From assembly GCF_008630065.1 (NCBI RefSeq), contig NZ_VWPL01000007.1, positions 1 to 64,000 on the forward strand: DNA of 64,000 nt. The letters are read 5' to 3'. Both the position numbers and the translations under genes were made by a program. The notes under the pieces were generated by a model. That model searched no databases. It saw only the letters and a program-made list of their open reading frames with translations, and had not been told where the DNA came from. Below are positions 26,210 through 35,116 of the stretch, piece after piece. The stretch comes from Blastochloris sulfoviridis. Its GTDB lineage: Bacteria > Pseudomonadota > Alphaproteobacteria > Rhizobiales > Xanthobacteraceae. The number at the start of each line of letters is the position of its first letter. Position 1 is the first letter of the stretch.

Positions 26210-27000
26210 ACGCCCGGCCGCTGGCGAACACCGCCGCCGACATTCTCGACCGCGTGCGCGAGCGCGCCCCGCGCGTCCACTGCATCACCAACACCGCAGC
26301 CCAGGTGCTGACCGCCAACCTGCTGCTGGCGGTGGGCGCGGTGCCGTCGCTGACCATCTCGGCCGACGAGGTCACGGCCTTCGTGTCGGGCGCCGATGCG
26401 CTGCTGGTCAATCTCGGCACGTTCGACGCGGCCCGGCGCCAGGCGGCGCTGATCGCGCTCGACGAGGCCGACGAGAGCCGCATCCCCTGGGTGCTCGATC
26501 CGGTGTTCTGCGACCGCTCCGCCGCGCGGGCCGCCTTCGCCCGCGACCTCGCGGCCCGCGAGCCCGAGGTGGTGCGCGCCAACCGCGCCGAGGTCGCGGC
26601 GCTGACCGGCCAGGACGTCGAGGACGTCGAATCGGCGGCGTTCGACCGCTTCGCCCTCGACAATCTGACCGTGCTGGCGATGACCGGGCCGACCGACATC
26701 GTCACCGACGGCACCAAGCGGACGGCCATCGCCAACGGCCATCCGCTGATGGCGCGGGCGACCGCGGTGGGCTGCGCCGGCACGGCGCTGATCGCCGCCT
26801 GCCTCGCGGTGGAGGACGATCCGTTCGTCGCCGCCTGCGCCGGCCTGCTGGCGCTCGGCGTTGCCGGCGAGATCGCGGCGGCCGGGGCGCGCGGCCCCGG
26901 CACCTTGGTGCCGCGGCTGATCGATGCCGTCTATCTTCTCGACCGCCACACGCTGGCGACCCGCGCCAAGGTCGCCGGCCCGCTCGACGTGAAGCCATGA
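26206..27000 (+). CDS. thiM: hydroxyethylthiazole kinase ThiM
   Basis: ThiM phosphorylates hydroxyethylthiazole so that it can be joined to the pyrimidine in thiamine salvage. The 264-residue protein has VHCITNTAAQVLTANLLLAVGAVPSLT at the N-terminus, WVLDPVFCDRS, RANRAEVAALTG, and the active-site ATAVGCAGTALIAACLAV near the C-terminus. In most family members the last motif is GT/SGC; here it reads VGCAGTA, which is a normal variant. GGAAGGA precedes the ATG at 26206. A TPP riboswitch lies just upstream. thiE follows after 25 bases. Confidence 0.93.
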   Translation: MNARPLANTAADILDRVRERAPRVHCITNTAAQVLTANLLLAVGAVPSLTISADEVTAFVSGADALLVNLGTFDAARRQAALIALDEADESRIPWVLDPVFCDRSAARAAFARDLAAREPEVVRANRAEVAALTGQDVEDVESAAFDRFALDNLTVLAMTGPTDIVTDGTKRTAIANGHPLMARATAVGCAGTALIAACLAVEDDPFVAACAGLLALGVAGEIAAAGARGPGTLVPRLIDAVYLLDRHTLATRAKVAGPLDVKP

Positions 27001-27025
27001 GGATCCCGGCAATGAGAGACCCGGC

Positions 27026-27679
27026 ATGAGGTTCGATCTCTCCGTCTACGTCCTCATCGACCCCGACCAGGCCTGTGGCCACGACCCGGTGGCGCTGGCG
27101 CGCGCCGCGGCGGCGGGCGGGGCGACGCTGATCCAGCTTCGCGACAAGCGCGGCGCCATTCGCCCGGCGATCGAGCTGGCCCGGGCGCTGACGGCGGCGC
27201 TGGCGCCGCTGGGCGTGCCGCTCTTGGTCAATGACCGGGTGGACGTGGCGATGGCGGCCGGCGCCGATGGCGTCCATCTCGGCCAGGACGACATGGACCC
27301 GGCGACGGCGCGCCGCCTGCTCGGCCCGCGCGCCATCATCGGCCAGAGCGTCAAGACCGCCGCGCACGCCGCCGCCCTGCCGCTGGGCGCCGTCGACTAC
27401 GCGGCGGTGGGCGGCGTGTTCGCCACTCTCAGCAAGCACAATCCCGAGCCGCCTTTGGGGCTTGCCGGCCTTGCTGAGCGCATCGCCGGCCTCAGGGCGC
27501 GCAAGGCCGGTCTGCCGGTCGTGGCGATCGCCGGGATCGATGCCGCCAATGCCGGCGACGTCATCCGCGCCGGCGCCGACGGCGTGGCGGTGATCTCGGC
27601 GGTGGCGAAGGCCGCCGATCCGGCGGTGGCGGTCGCGGCGATCCGCCGGGCAATCGAAGAGGCGCGGGGGGCGCGATGA
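27026..27679 (+). CDS. thiE: thiamine-phosphate synthase ThiE
   Basis: ThiE joins HMP-pyrophosphate and thiazole phosphate to make thiamine phosphate. The 217-residue TIM-barrel protein shows [46 protein letters not shown] and [16 protein letters not shown], with [29 protein letters not shown] at the end. Length is typical. The stop overlaps the thiD start in an ATGA, so translation is coupled, and both should be under control of the upstream TPP riboswitch. Confidence 0.94.
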   Translation: MRFDLSVYVLIDPDQACGHDPVALARAAAAGGATLIQLRDKRGAIRPAIELARALTAALAPLGVPLLVNDRVDVAMAAGADGVHLGQDDMDPATARRLLGPRAIIGQSVKTAAHAAALPLGAVDYAAVGGVFATLSKHNPEPPLGLAGLAERIAGLRARKAGLPVVAIAGIDAANAGDVIRAGADGVAVISAVAKAADPAVAVAAIRRAIEEARGAR

Positions 27680-28473
27680 CCGCGATCGCCGTCACCATTG
27701 CGGGCTCGGATTCCGGCGGCGGCGCCGGCATCCAGGCCGATCTCAAGACGTTCTCGGCGCTGGGCGTGTTCGGCGCCAGCGTCATCACCGCGCTGACCGC
27801 CCAGAATACGCTGGGCGTGCAGGGCATTTTCGACGTGCCGGCCGATTTCGTCACCGCCCAGATCGACAGCGTGTTCGCCGATCTCGCGGTCGGCGCGGTG
27901 AAGATCGGCATGCTGTCGCGCCCCGAGACCATCGCCGCGGTGGCGGCCGGGCTCGACCGCTGGCAGGCGGCAAACGTCGTGCTCGACCCGGTGATGGTGG
28001 CGACCTCGGGCGATCGGCTGATCACGCCCGAGGCGATCGAGGCCCTGAAGAGCCAGCTCCTGCCGCGGGCGCTGGTGGCGACGCCCAACCTGCACGAGGC
28101 AGCCGCCCTGCTCGGCGCGGCCGTGGCGGCCGACGAGGCGGCGATGGCGGCGCAGGGGCAGGCGATTTTGGCGATGGGGCCGCGCGCGGTGCTGATCAAG
28201 GGCGGCCATTTCGCCGGGCCCGACGCCGTCGACCTGCTCGTCGAGCCCGGCCGCATCGTCCGGCTGGCGCGGCCGCGGGTGGCGACCGCCAACACCCACG
28301 GCACCGGCTGCACGCTGTCCTCGGCGATCGCCGCCGGCCTCGCCAAGGGGCTGGCGCTCGACGCGGCGGTCGTGGCCGCCAAGGACTATGTGACGGAGGC
28401 GATCGCCGCCGGCGACCGGCTGGCCATCGGCCGCGGCCGCGGGCCGACGCACCATTTTCATGCGTGGTGGTGA
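27676..28473 (+). CDS. thiD: hydroxymethylpyrimidine (phosphate) kinase ThiD
   Basis: ThiD phosphorylates hydroxymethylpyrimidine twice, giving the pyrimidine pyrophosphate used by ThiE. The 265-residue ribokinase-fold protein has [64 protein letters not shown] and the catalytic [20 protein letters not shown]. It completes the salvage set thiM-thiE-thiD. No thiC or thiG is nearby, so this operon alone serves salvage and the final coupling. An A-family repeat follows. Confidence 0.94.
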   Translation: MTAIAVTIAGSDSGGGAGIQADLKTFSALGVFGASVITALTAQNTLGVQGIFDVPADFVTAQIDSVFADLAVGAVKIGMLSRPETIAAVAAGLDRWQAANVVLDPVMVATSGDRLITPEAIEALKSQLLPRALVATPNLHEAAALLGAAVAADEAAMAAQGQAILAMGPRAVLIKGGHFAGPDAVDLLVEPGRIVRLARPRVATANTHGTGCTLSSAIAAGLAKGLALDAAVVAAKDYVTEAIAAGDRLAIGRGRGPTHHFHAWW

Positions 28474-28513
28474 GGGCATCAAGCGGTTGGTTGCGCCGCA
28501 GCGGCCCGCCCGC

Positions 28514-28580
28514 TAGAGCATTCTCCGCACAAGTGGGAACCGGTTTTGCGAAAGAGAATGCGGCAAAACAAGAACCTGTG
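28514..28580. repeat. A-family repeat after thiD
   Basis: TAGAGCATTCTCCGCACAAG opens and CGAAAGAGAATGCGGCAAAA closes the first stem; the second stem is absent. It lies in the 138-base gap between thiD and the XRE-cupin regulator. Confidence 0.75.
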
Positions 28581-28611
28581 GCGTGGTCTGGGCCGGGCCG
28601 GGGGATGAGAC

Positions 28612-29226
28612 ATGCCGGGACGAGGTGCTTTCCGCACGGGGCTTGACGAGGGCGCGCAGCAGCTCACCGGCCAGCTCGGCAAGACCGTCCAGCGCCTGCG
28701 CAAGGCCTACAACCTGTCGCTGTCCGACCTCGCCGAGCAGTCCGGCGTCGCCAAGTCGATCATCAGCCAGATCGAGCGCAACGAGACCAACCCGACGCTC
28801 GCCACCATCTGGCGGCTGTCGCAGGCGCTCGACGTGTCGATCGAGCGCTTTCTCGCCTCCTCCGAGGAGCAGCCCTTCATCGAGACGCTGAGCCGGGGCG
28901 ACACGCCGCTCCTGGTGTCCGAGGACGGCAAGGTGCGGCTCGCCATCATCGGCTGGATCAAGACCGTCGAATGGCTGCAGTGGTACGACCTCGTCGCCGA
29001 GCCGAGCGGCGTGCTGGAATCGGACGGCCACCAGCGCGGCTCGGTCGAATGCCTGTCGGTGATCTCGGGCGTCATGGAGGTGGAGATCGGCGACGTGGTC
29101 GAGCGCGCCGGCCCCGGCGAGACGCTGCGCTACCGCTGCGACCGCCGCCACGTGGTGCGCAATGCCGGGTCGGAGCCGGCCCACGCCACCATGGTGTGCA
29201 TCCTCAAGGCGGCGGTGATGGAATAA
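28612..29226 (+). CDS. XRE-family transcriptional regulator with cupin sensor domain
   Basis: A 204-residue regulator. Residues 20-80 form the helix-turn-helix (VQRLRKAYNLSLSDLAEQSGVAKSIISQIERNETNPTLATIWRLSQALDVSIERFL), and residues 115-200 form a cupin barrel (SVECLSVISGVMEVEIGDVVERAGPGETLRYRCDRRHVVRNAG). This architecture is shared with PuuR- and SutR-like regulators that sense small molecules. A target is not apparent: the upstream neighbour is the thiamine operon and the downstream genes are on the other strand. The stop is followed at once by a C-family repeat. Confidence 0.87.
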   Translation: MPGRGAFRTGLDEGAQQLTGQLGKTVQRLRKAYNLSLSDLAEQSGVAKSIISQIERNETNPTLATIWRLSQALDVSIERFLASSEEQPFIETLSRGDTPLLVSEDGKVRLAIIGWIKTVEWLQWYDLVAEPSGVLESDGHQRGSVECLSVISGVMEVEIGDVVERAGPGETLRYRCDRRHVVRNAGSEPAHATMVCILKAAVME

Positions 29227-29350
29227 TACGGTTTCCGGCTGATCAAGCCTTCGAGCCGTATTCCGATCGCCGAAAATCCCGTTATCGAACAAGGGATTTT
29301 CGACGAGACCGTTTCCGGTATCCCGAAGGGATCAACCGGAAACCGTATAA
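29227..29350. repeat. C-family repeat abutting the regulator stop codon
   Basis: A full copy: TACGGTTTCCGGCTGATC, then CGCCGAAAATCCCG/CGGGATTTTCG-type inner stem, then GGGATCAACCGGAAACCGTA. It starts at the base after the TAA of the XRE-cupin gene. Confidence 0.8.
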
Positions 29351-29360
29351 GGGGCCTCCT

Positions 29361-29470
29361 CGTCGTCCCGGCCGAGCGTCAGCGAGAGCCGGGATCGTGA
29401 GGGGATTTCGCGCTTCTTCTTGTCTACGGTCCCAGGTCGCGCGGCTTTCGCCGCTTGCCCGGGATGACGA
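29361..29470. repeat. D-family inverted repeat, copy 2
   Basis: CGTCGTCCCGGCCGAGCG on the left and CGCTTGCCCGGGATGACGAG on the right, with a variable centre. It lies between two C-family copies, filling the 369-base gap between two convergent regulators. Confidence 0.7.
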
Positions 29471-29472
29471 GT

Positions 29473-29597
29473 TATACGGTTTCCGGTTGATCCCTTCGGG
29501 ATACCGGAAACGGTCTCGCCGAAAAATCCTTGAACCGACGAGGATTTTTCGGCGACCGGAATACGAAACTCCGGCCTGATCGGCCGGATTTCGTATC
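29473..29597. repeat. C-family repeat at the stop of the TetR gene
   Basis: An inverted copy, TACGGTTTCCGGTTGATCCC with GGGATACCGGAAACGG, then CGCCGAAAAATCC/GGATTTTTCGGCG and GGCCGGATTTCGTA. Its last two bases overlap the TGA of the leftward TetR gene, so here too the element abuts a stop codon. Confidence 0.78.
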
Positions 29598-30261
29598 ACC
29601 CCGCCGGAATGCGCGCCGGGTCGCCGCCCAGGCCCCGCACCACCAGCCGCAGCATCTGGTCGAGGTCGCCCTCCTCGCGCTCGCGCAGGCACTGCTCGAT
29701 GAGCTGCGGGTGGAAGAACGCCGCGAAGGCGCCGAACGCCGGCTTGGCGCTGGCGGCGGCGTCGGGGGCGAACTCGCCGCGGCTTGCGCCCTCGGCCAGG
29801 ATGGTGCCGACGATGGCGACGAACGCATCGATATAGTCCTGCACCACGCGCCAGTTCTCATCCATCGCCACCGCCACCATGTCGTGCATCTTGCGGTCGT
29901 CGAGGAACAGCGCGCAGCTCTGGACGTGGACGGTGCGCACGACGCTGGCGAGCCTTGCGGTCGCCGGCTCCGGGCGGGCGGCAATGGCGCGGGCGGTCAC
30001 CAGCAGGCGGTTGACGAGGCTTGCCGCCACCTCCTCATTGATCGCGCCCTTGGAGGGGAAGAAGCGGTAGACATTGGCCGGCGACATGCCGAGTTCGCGG
30101 GCGATGTCGGCCACCGTGGTCTTCTGGTAGCCATAGAGCCGGAACAGCCGCTCGGCGGTCTCGACGATGCGGGCGCGGGTGTCACGCGCCTCGGGCGTGT
30201 CGCCGCCCGAGCGCAGCGGCGCGCTTTGGTCGTCGTCACGCGATGCAACGGATCGGCCCAC
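29596..30261 (-). CDS. TetR-family repressor, divergent from RND efflux genes
   Basis: A 221-residue regulator. Residues 20-75 contain the TetR helix-turn-helix (IVETAERLFRLYGYQKTTVADIARELGMSPANVYRFFPSKGAINEEV), and the rest is a helical ligand-binding domain. I chose the GTG at 30261 because AGGAGGAGG lies six bases upstream; longer frames run into a B-family repeat. It is transcribed away from the RND pair at 30715-35038, so it probably represses that pump until a toxic compound binds. Confidence 0.85.
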   Translation of the reverse strand: MGRSVASRDDDQSAPLRSGGDTPEARDTRARIVETAERLFRLYGYQKTTVADIARELGMSPANVYRFFPSKGAINEEVAASLVNRLLVTARAIAARPEPATARLASVVRTVHVQSCALFLDDRKMHDMVAVAMDENWRVVQDYIDAFVAIVGTILAEGASRGEFAPDAAASAKPAFGAFAAFFHPQLIEQCLREREEGDLDQMLRLVVRGLGGDPARIPAG

Positions 30262-30301
30262 GGCCAACCTCCTCCTGCGGTCCCAGGCGGACCGACTCCC
30301 C

Positions 30302-30516
30302 TCTTCCCTCTCCCCTTGCGGGAGAGGGTGGCGAGACCGAGCAAGGCGAGGTCGAGCCGGGTGAGGGGTTTCTTCAAGCCCACTCGATGTCACCCCTCAC
30401 CCGCCTCGCGATCTAGAGCATTCTCCGCAAAAGTGGATACCGGTTTTGCGGAAGAGAATGCGACAACTCAAGAGCTTCGATCGCTCGGCACCCTCTCCCG
30501 CAAGGGGAGAGGGAAG
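30302..30516. repeat. B-family repeat, copy 3, carrying a nested A-family element
   Basis: The outer arms are CTTCCCTCTCCCCTTGCGGG and its complement, as in the other copies. The right half is interrupted between GATCT and TCGATC by an A-family element (30415-30476). It sits in the leader region between the TetR gene and the efflux promoter. Confidence 0.85.
30415..30476. repeat. A-family repeat inserted inside a B-family repeat
   Basis: AGAGCATTCTCCGCAAAAGT opens the 62-base insert and CAAGAGCT closes it. The uninterrupted B-family copy at 8845-9036 reads GATCTTCGATCGCTCGG at this place, so the insertion junctions are clear to within a base or two. Confidence 0.82.
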
Positions 30517-30648
30517 GAAGGCGGCTCCCGGCACGCCACGTTCGCGCACCCAGCCTTCGGAAACCGTCTCGCCCGACACTCTGCTGAGCGCCCGAAAGGG
30601 CGTCAACGCAGGATCGGCATGGTGCAGCGACCTGTCCCATATATGAGC

Positions 30649-30674
30649 AGTGACGGTTATTGACAATCGTCAGT
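30649..30674 (+). promoter_or_regulatory. palindromic operator overlapping the efflux promoter
   Basis: A 26-base imperfect palindrome with half-sites AGTGACGGTTATT and GACAATCGTCAGT (nine of thirteen positions match). A -35-like TTGACA lies inside it at 30660-30665, with TAGATT at 30682-30687 as a possible -10 (16-base spacer). This position, between the divergent TetR and RND genes, fits repression by the TetR protein. Confidence 0.55.
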
Positions 30675-30714
30675 TATCATATAGATTGCCGGGCCGATGA
30701 GGGAGCGCTCTGTC

Positions 30715-31881
30715 ATGCCGCCGTGCCGGATCCCCGCAAAGCCCCCGCTCCAGAGGCCCCCGCTCCGGACGCTTTCGTGCCTTGCGAAGCTCATGCCCTG
30801 GCTGGCGCCCGCCGTCGCGATTGGTTTTGCGTTCGCGACGGCCGGCTGCACCGACGGCAAGGCCAAGCAGACGGCCGAGCCGCCGCGCACCGTGCGGGTC
30901 GAGGCCGTCCAGCTCGTGCCGCTGCAATCCGCCCTCACCCTCACCGGCACGGTGCGCGCCCGCCACGAGACGCCGATGGCGTTCCGCGTGCCCGGCAAGA
31001 TCGCCGAGCGCCGGGTCGATGCCGGCGCGCGAGTTGCGGCCGGCGCGGTGCTGGCCCGCCTGGAGGCCGAGGACTACCGGCTGGCGCTGCGCGCCGCCGA
31101 GGCCGATGTGCGCGCCGCCGAGGCCGAGATGGAGCGTGCCACCGCCCAGGAGGTGCGCTCCCGCGATCTTGCCGCCAAGGGTCACGCCTCGCAGGCCGCG
31201 CTCGATCAGGCGGTGACCACCGCCCGCGCCGCCCGCGAGCGGCTCGACGCGGCGAACAGCCAGCGCGAGATCGCCGCCAACCGGCTGGCCTATACCGATC
31301 TCAAGGCCGAGGCCGACGGCGTGGTGATGAGCGTCGCCGCCGAGCCCGGGCAGGTGGTGGCCGAGGGCCGGGCCGTCCTGACGCTCGCCACCGGCACCGC
31401 CCGCGAGGCGGTGGTCGCGGTGCCCGAAAGCCGCCTGCCGGCGCTCGGCACGGGCGAGGCCCTGGTGACGTTCTGGGCGATGCCGGGCCGCACGGTTTCG
31501 GCCCGCCTGCGCGAGCTGTCGCCCGAGGCCGACCCGGTGACCCGAACCTTCCTCGCTCGCTTTGCGCTCGACGCGGCCGGCGACGGCCTGCCGCTCGGCA
31601 TCACCGCGCAGGTGGCCGTCACCCCGGCGCCGACGCCGCAGGGCGGCCCCGAGATCGCCGAGGTCGCGTCGACCGCCGTGTGGTGGCGCGGCGACCAGGC
31701 GATGGTGTGGGTGGCCGACGAGGCCAAGGGACGTCTTGTCGAGCGCGAGGTGTCGATCGAACGGCTGGGCGCCGAGCGCGCCGCCGTGCGCGGCGATCTC
31801 AGGCCGGGCGACAAGGTGGTGGTGCTCGGCGTCCACCGGCTCGACGCCACGATGCCGATCCGCATCTCCGAGCTGAACTGA
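30715..31881 (+). CDS. RND efflux periplasmic adaptor (membrane fusion protein), lipoprotein
   Basis: A 388-residue adaptor linking the inner-membrane pump to an outer-membrane channel. The N-terminus has a lipoprotein signal (FATAGC, lipid-attached Cys about residue 44). Then comes the barrel-sandwich pattern (GTVRARHETPMAFRVPGKIAERRVDAGARVAAGAVLARLE), an Ala/Glu-rich helical hairpin, and the second lipoyl half (YTDLKAEADGVVMSVAAEPGQVVAEG). GGGAG nine bases upstream favours the ATG at 30715 over 30697. It is followed after seven bases by the pump gene. No outer-membrane factor is encoded nearby. Confidence 0.88.
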   Translation: MPPCRIPAKPPLQRPPLRTLSCLAKLMPWLAPAVAIGFAFATAGCTDGKAKQTAEPPRTVRVEAVQLVPLQSALTLTGTVRARHETPMAFRVPGKIAERRVDAGARVAAGAVLARLEAEDYRLALRAAEADVRAAEAEMERATAQEVRSRDLAAKGHASQAALDQAVTTARAARERLDAANSQREIAANRLAYTDLKAEADGVVMSVAAEPGQVVAEGRAVLTLATGTAREAVVAVPESRLPALGTGEALVTFWAMPGRTVSARLRELSPEADPVTRTFLARFALDAAGDGLPLGITAQVAVTPAPTPQGGPEIAEVASTAVWWRGDQAMVWVADEAKGRLVEREVSIERLGAERAAVRGDLRPGDKVVVLGVHRLDATMPIRISELN

Positions 31882-31888
31882 GATCCGC

Positions 31889-34800
31889 ATGTCCCGCTTC
31901 AACCTGTCGGCCTGGGCGGTGCGCCATCAGGCGCTGGTGCTGTTCTTCATCGTCGTGCTGGCGGCGACCGGCGCGTGGTCCTACACCAAGCTCGGCCGCA
32001 ACGAGGATCCGAGCTTCACCGTCAAGGTGATGGTGGTCACCGCGGTGTGGCCGGGCGCCACCGCCGACGAGATGAACCGGCAGGTCGCCGATCCCATCGA
32101 GCGGCGGCTGCAGACGCTGGCTTCGCTCGACTACGTCAAGACCTACACCCGCCCCGGCTTCGTGGCGCTGCAGGTGGTGCTGCGCGACGACACGCCGCCC
32201 GCCGATGTCGGCGAGCTGTGGTACCAGGTGCGCAAGAAGGTCGGCGACATCAAGGGCGACCTGCCGGCCGGCGTGATCGGCCCGTCCTTCAACGACGAAT
32301 ATTCCGACGTCTATATCGCGGTGTTCACGCTCATCGCGCCGGAGGCCAAGGAGGCCGATCTCGTCGCGGCCGCCGAGCGCGCGCGCATGGGCCTCTTGCG
32401 CGTGCCCGATGTCGAGAAGGTCGAGCTGATCGGCGAGCAGGCGCGGCGCATCTTCGTCGACATCTCCAACGCCAAGCTGGCCCAGCTCGGCCTCACCCCC
32501 CAGACGATCATCGAGGCGCTGTCGCGCCAGAATGCGGTGGTGCCGGCCGGATTCTACGACACCAGAAGCGAGCGCGTGACGCTTCGCGTCACCGGCGCGC
32601 TGGAAGGCGTGGAGGCGGTGAAGGCGGTGCCGGTGGCGGCGAACGGCCGCGCGCTGCGGCTGGGCGACATCGCCGAGGTGTCGGCGGGTCTTGAGGATCC
32701 GCCGAGCTTTCGCGTGCGCAAGACCGGCGAGCGGGCGCTGGGGCTCGCAGTGGCGATGAAGACGGGCGCCAACGTCATCGCGCTCGGCGAGCACCTGGCG
32801 GCGGCGGCGGACGCGCTGCGGCGCGAACTGCCGGTGGGCTTCGATCTGTCGCAGGTCACCAACCAGGCCGAGGTGGTCGAGGAGGCGATCTCCGAATTCC
32901 TGTTCAAGTTCGCCGTCGCGGTGTCGATCGTCCTCGTCGTGTCGTTTCTGTCGCTGGGCTTTCGCACCGGCGTCATCGTCGCGCTTGCCGTGCCGCTGAC
33001 GCTGGCCGGCACCTTCACCGCCATGCTCGCCTTCGGCATCGATCTGCAGCGCGTGTCGCTCGGCGCGCTGATCCTGGCGCTGGGCCTTTTGGTCGACGAC
33101 GCCATCATCGCCATCGAGATGATGGTGGTGAAGATCGAGCAGGGCTGGGAGCGCGCGAAGGCCGCAACCTTCGCCTGGGAGTCGACCGCGTTCCCGATGC
33201 TGTTCGGCACGCTGGTCACCGCGGCGGGCTTCCTGCCGGTGGGCCTGGCGGCCTCCTCCACCGGCGAATATGCCGGCGGCATCTTCAAGGTGATCGCGAT
33301 CGCGCTGATCATCTCGTGGTTCGTGGCGGTGATCTTCACGCCGTTCCTCGGCTTGCACCTGCTGCCGAAATCGCTGGAGGCGAAGGCGAAGCGGTTCGGC
33401 CATGACGAGCACGCGATCTACCAGACGCCGGCCTACGAGCGGCTGCGCCGCATCATCCGCCTGGCGATGCGCCGCAAGCGCATGGTGGTGGCGGCGACGC
33501 TGCTGCTGCTGGTCGGCGCGGGCATCGGCTTGAAGCTGTTGCCGCAGCAGTTCTTCCCGTCCTCGACGCGCCCCGAGCTGCTGGCCGAACTGCGCGGCCC
33601 GGAGGGCGCCTCGTTCGCGCTGGCCGACGCCGAGGCGCGACGGATCGAGGCGCTGATCGCCGACGATCCGGATGTCGCGTGGTACACCACCTTCATCGGT
33701 GCCGGCGCGCCGCGCTTCTTCCTCGCCTTCAATCCGACGCTGCCCAATCCCAATTACGCGCTGGTGCTGATCCAGACCCGGGACGAGGCGGCCCGCGAGC
33801 GCGTGCACGCCAAGCTGCTGCAGCAGGCCGGGCAGGCGGAGGGCGCGGCGACGCTGCGGGTCAGCCGGCTCGAGCTCGGCCCGCCGGTCGGCTATCCGGT
33901 GCAGTTCCGCGTCTCCGGCACCGAGCTTGCCGACATCCGCCGCACCGCCGAGGATCTGCGCAACGTCATGCGCGCCGACCGCCGCACCCGCGACGTCGAT
34001 CTCGATTGGGGCGAGCGCGCCAAGACCATCGAGCTGAAGGTCGACCAGGATCGCGCCCGGCTGCTCGGGCTCGACACCAGCGACGTGGCGCTGGCGCTGC
34101 AGATGCTGCTGTCGGGCTATGAGGCGACGCAGGTGCGCGAGGGCACGCGGCAGGTCTCGGTGATGCTGCGCGCCGCCCCCGAGGACCGGACGGCGCTCGA
34201 GCGCATCGACGATCTCGTGGTGGCCTCGCGCGACGGCCGGGCGATCCCGGTGAGCCAGGTGGCCCGCGTCGTCTACGGCGCCGAGGATCCCATCATCTGG
34301 AAGCGCAATCGCGAAATGGTGCTGACCGTGCGGGCCGACGTCGCGCCCGGCGTGCAGGGGCCGGACGTCACCGCCGATCTCCTCAAGCGGCTGCCGGCCG
34401 AGATGAAGCCGCTGCCGCCCGGCGTGCGCATCGAAGCGGGCGGCGCCTATGAGGAGAGCGCCCGCGCCAATGATGCGCTGTTTGCGGTGTTCCCGCTGAT
34501 GGTCGTCGCCATGCTGGTGCTGATCATGATCCAGGTGCAGAGCTTCTCGCGCACCGTGCTGGTGTTCGTCACCTTCCCGCTCGGGCTGATCGGCGCGGTG
34601 GGCGCGCTGATGATCGCCCGCGAGCCGTTCGGCTTCGTCGCCATTCTCGGCGTCATCGCGCTGGGCGGCATGATCATGCGCAACACGCTGATCCTGGTCG
34701 ACCAGATCGACCAGGATCTGGCGAACGGCTCAAGCATGAGCGAGGCGATCCTGGAGGCGACGGTGCGGCGCGCCCGCCCAGTGGTGCTGACCGCGCTCGC

Positions 34801-35038
34801 CGCGGTGCTGGCCTTCATCCCGCTCACCACCAACGTGTTCTGGGGGCCGATGGCCTACGCCATGATCGGCGGCCTGACCATGGCGACGGTGCTGACGCTG
34901 GTGTTCCTGCCGGCGTTCGCGGCGCTGTGGTTCAAGGTGGGCGATCCAAGGGTGGAAGGATGTGATCGCCGGCACGTCGTCCCGGACGGCGCGGGCTGTG
35001 AAGCAGCCGGCGCCGAGCCGGGACCGTACGCAGGATAG
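31889..35038 (+). CDS. RND-family efflux pump inner-membrane protein
   Basis: A 1049-residue proton-driven exporter of the AcrB/MdtB-like superfamily. It has the N-terminal helix (HQALVLFFIVVLAATGAWSYTKLGRNEDPSF), two large periplasmic domains and twelve membrane helices. The proton-relay aspartates lie in LGLLVDDAIIAIEMM (helix 4), and the second half shows GGMIMRNTLILVDQI. The normal end is near FLPAFAALWFKV; the last 27 residues (GDPRVEGCDRRHVVPDG and on) run into a D-family repeat and look unlike family sequence. The substrate is not evident. It is co-transcribed with the adaptor. Confidence 0.92.
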   Translation: MSRFNLSAWAVRHQALVLFFIVVLAATGAWSYTKLGRNEDPSFTVKVMVVTAVWPGATADEMNRQVADPIERRLQTLASLDYVKTYTRPGFVALQVVLRDDTPPADVGELWYQVRKKVGDIKGDLPAGVIGPSFNDEYSDVYIAVFTLIAPEAKEADLVAAAERARMGLLRVPDVEKVELIGEQARRIFVDISNAKLAQLGLTPQTIIEALSRQNAVVPAGFYDTRSERVTLRVTGALEGVEAVKAVPVAANGRALRLGDIAEVSAGLEDPPSFRVRKTGERALGLAVAMKTGANVIALGEHLAAAADALRRELPVGFDLSQVTNQAEVVEEAISEFLFKFAVAVSIVLVVSFLSLGFRTGVIVALAVPLTLAGTFTAMLAFGIDLQRVSLGALILALGLLVDDAIIAIEMMVVKIEQGWERAKAATFAWESTAFPMLFGTLVTAAGFLPVGLAASSTGEYAGGIFKVIAIALIISWFVAVIFTPFLGLHLLPKSLEAKAKRFGHDEHAIYQTPAYERLRRIIRLAMRRKRMVVAATLLLLVGAGIGLKLLPQQFFPSSTRPELLAELRGPEGASFALADAEARRIEALIADDPDVAWYTTFIGAGAPRFFLAFNPTLPNPNYALVLIQTRDEAARERVHAKLLQQAGQAEGAATLRVSRLELGPPVGYPVQFRVSGTELADIRRTAEDLRNVMRADRRTRDVDLDWGERAKTIELKVDQDRARLLGLDTSDVALALQMLLSGYEATQVREGTRQVSVMLRAAPEDRTALERIDDLVVASRDGRAIPVSQVARVVYGAEDPIIWKRNREMVLTVRADVAPGVQGPDVTADLLKRLPAEMKPLPPGVRIEAGGAYEESARANDALFAVFPLMVVAMLVLIMIQVQSFSRTVLVFVTFPLGLIGAVGALMIAREPFGFVAILGVIALGGMIMRNTLILVDQIDQDLANGSSMSEAILEATVRRARPVVLTALAAVLAFIPLTTNVFWGPMAYAMIGGLTMATVLTLVFLPAFAALWFKVGDPRVEGCDRRHVVPDGAGCEAAGAEPGPYAG

Positions 35039-35096
35039 AACCGAGAACGTCGGGCGATCCCGGGTCGCGCGGCTTCGCCGCTTGCCCGGGACGACG
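34975..35096. repeat. D-family inverted repeat, copy 3, overlapping the pump gene's end
   Basis: CGTCGTCCCGGACGGCGCGG begins inside the coding frame of the RND pump and CGCTTGCCCGGGACGACG ends it just before the convergent FAH gene. The last 22 codons of the pump are therefore read from repeat sequence. Confidence 0.72.
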
Positions 35097-35116
35097 CGGC
35101 GACAGGGCCCCTCACC

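Noticed and set aside
31799-33808. 669-codon minus-strand frame across the RND genes
   Set aside because: Antisense shadow with His/Arg/Gly-rich composition.
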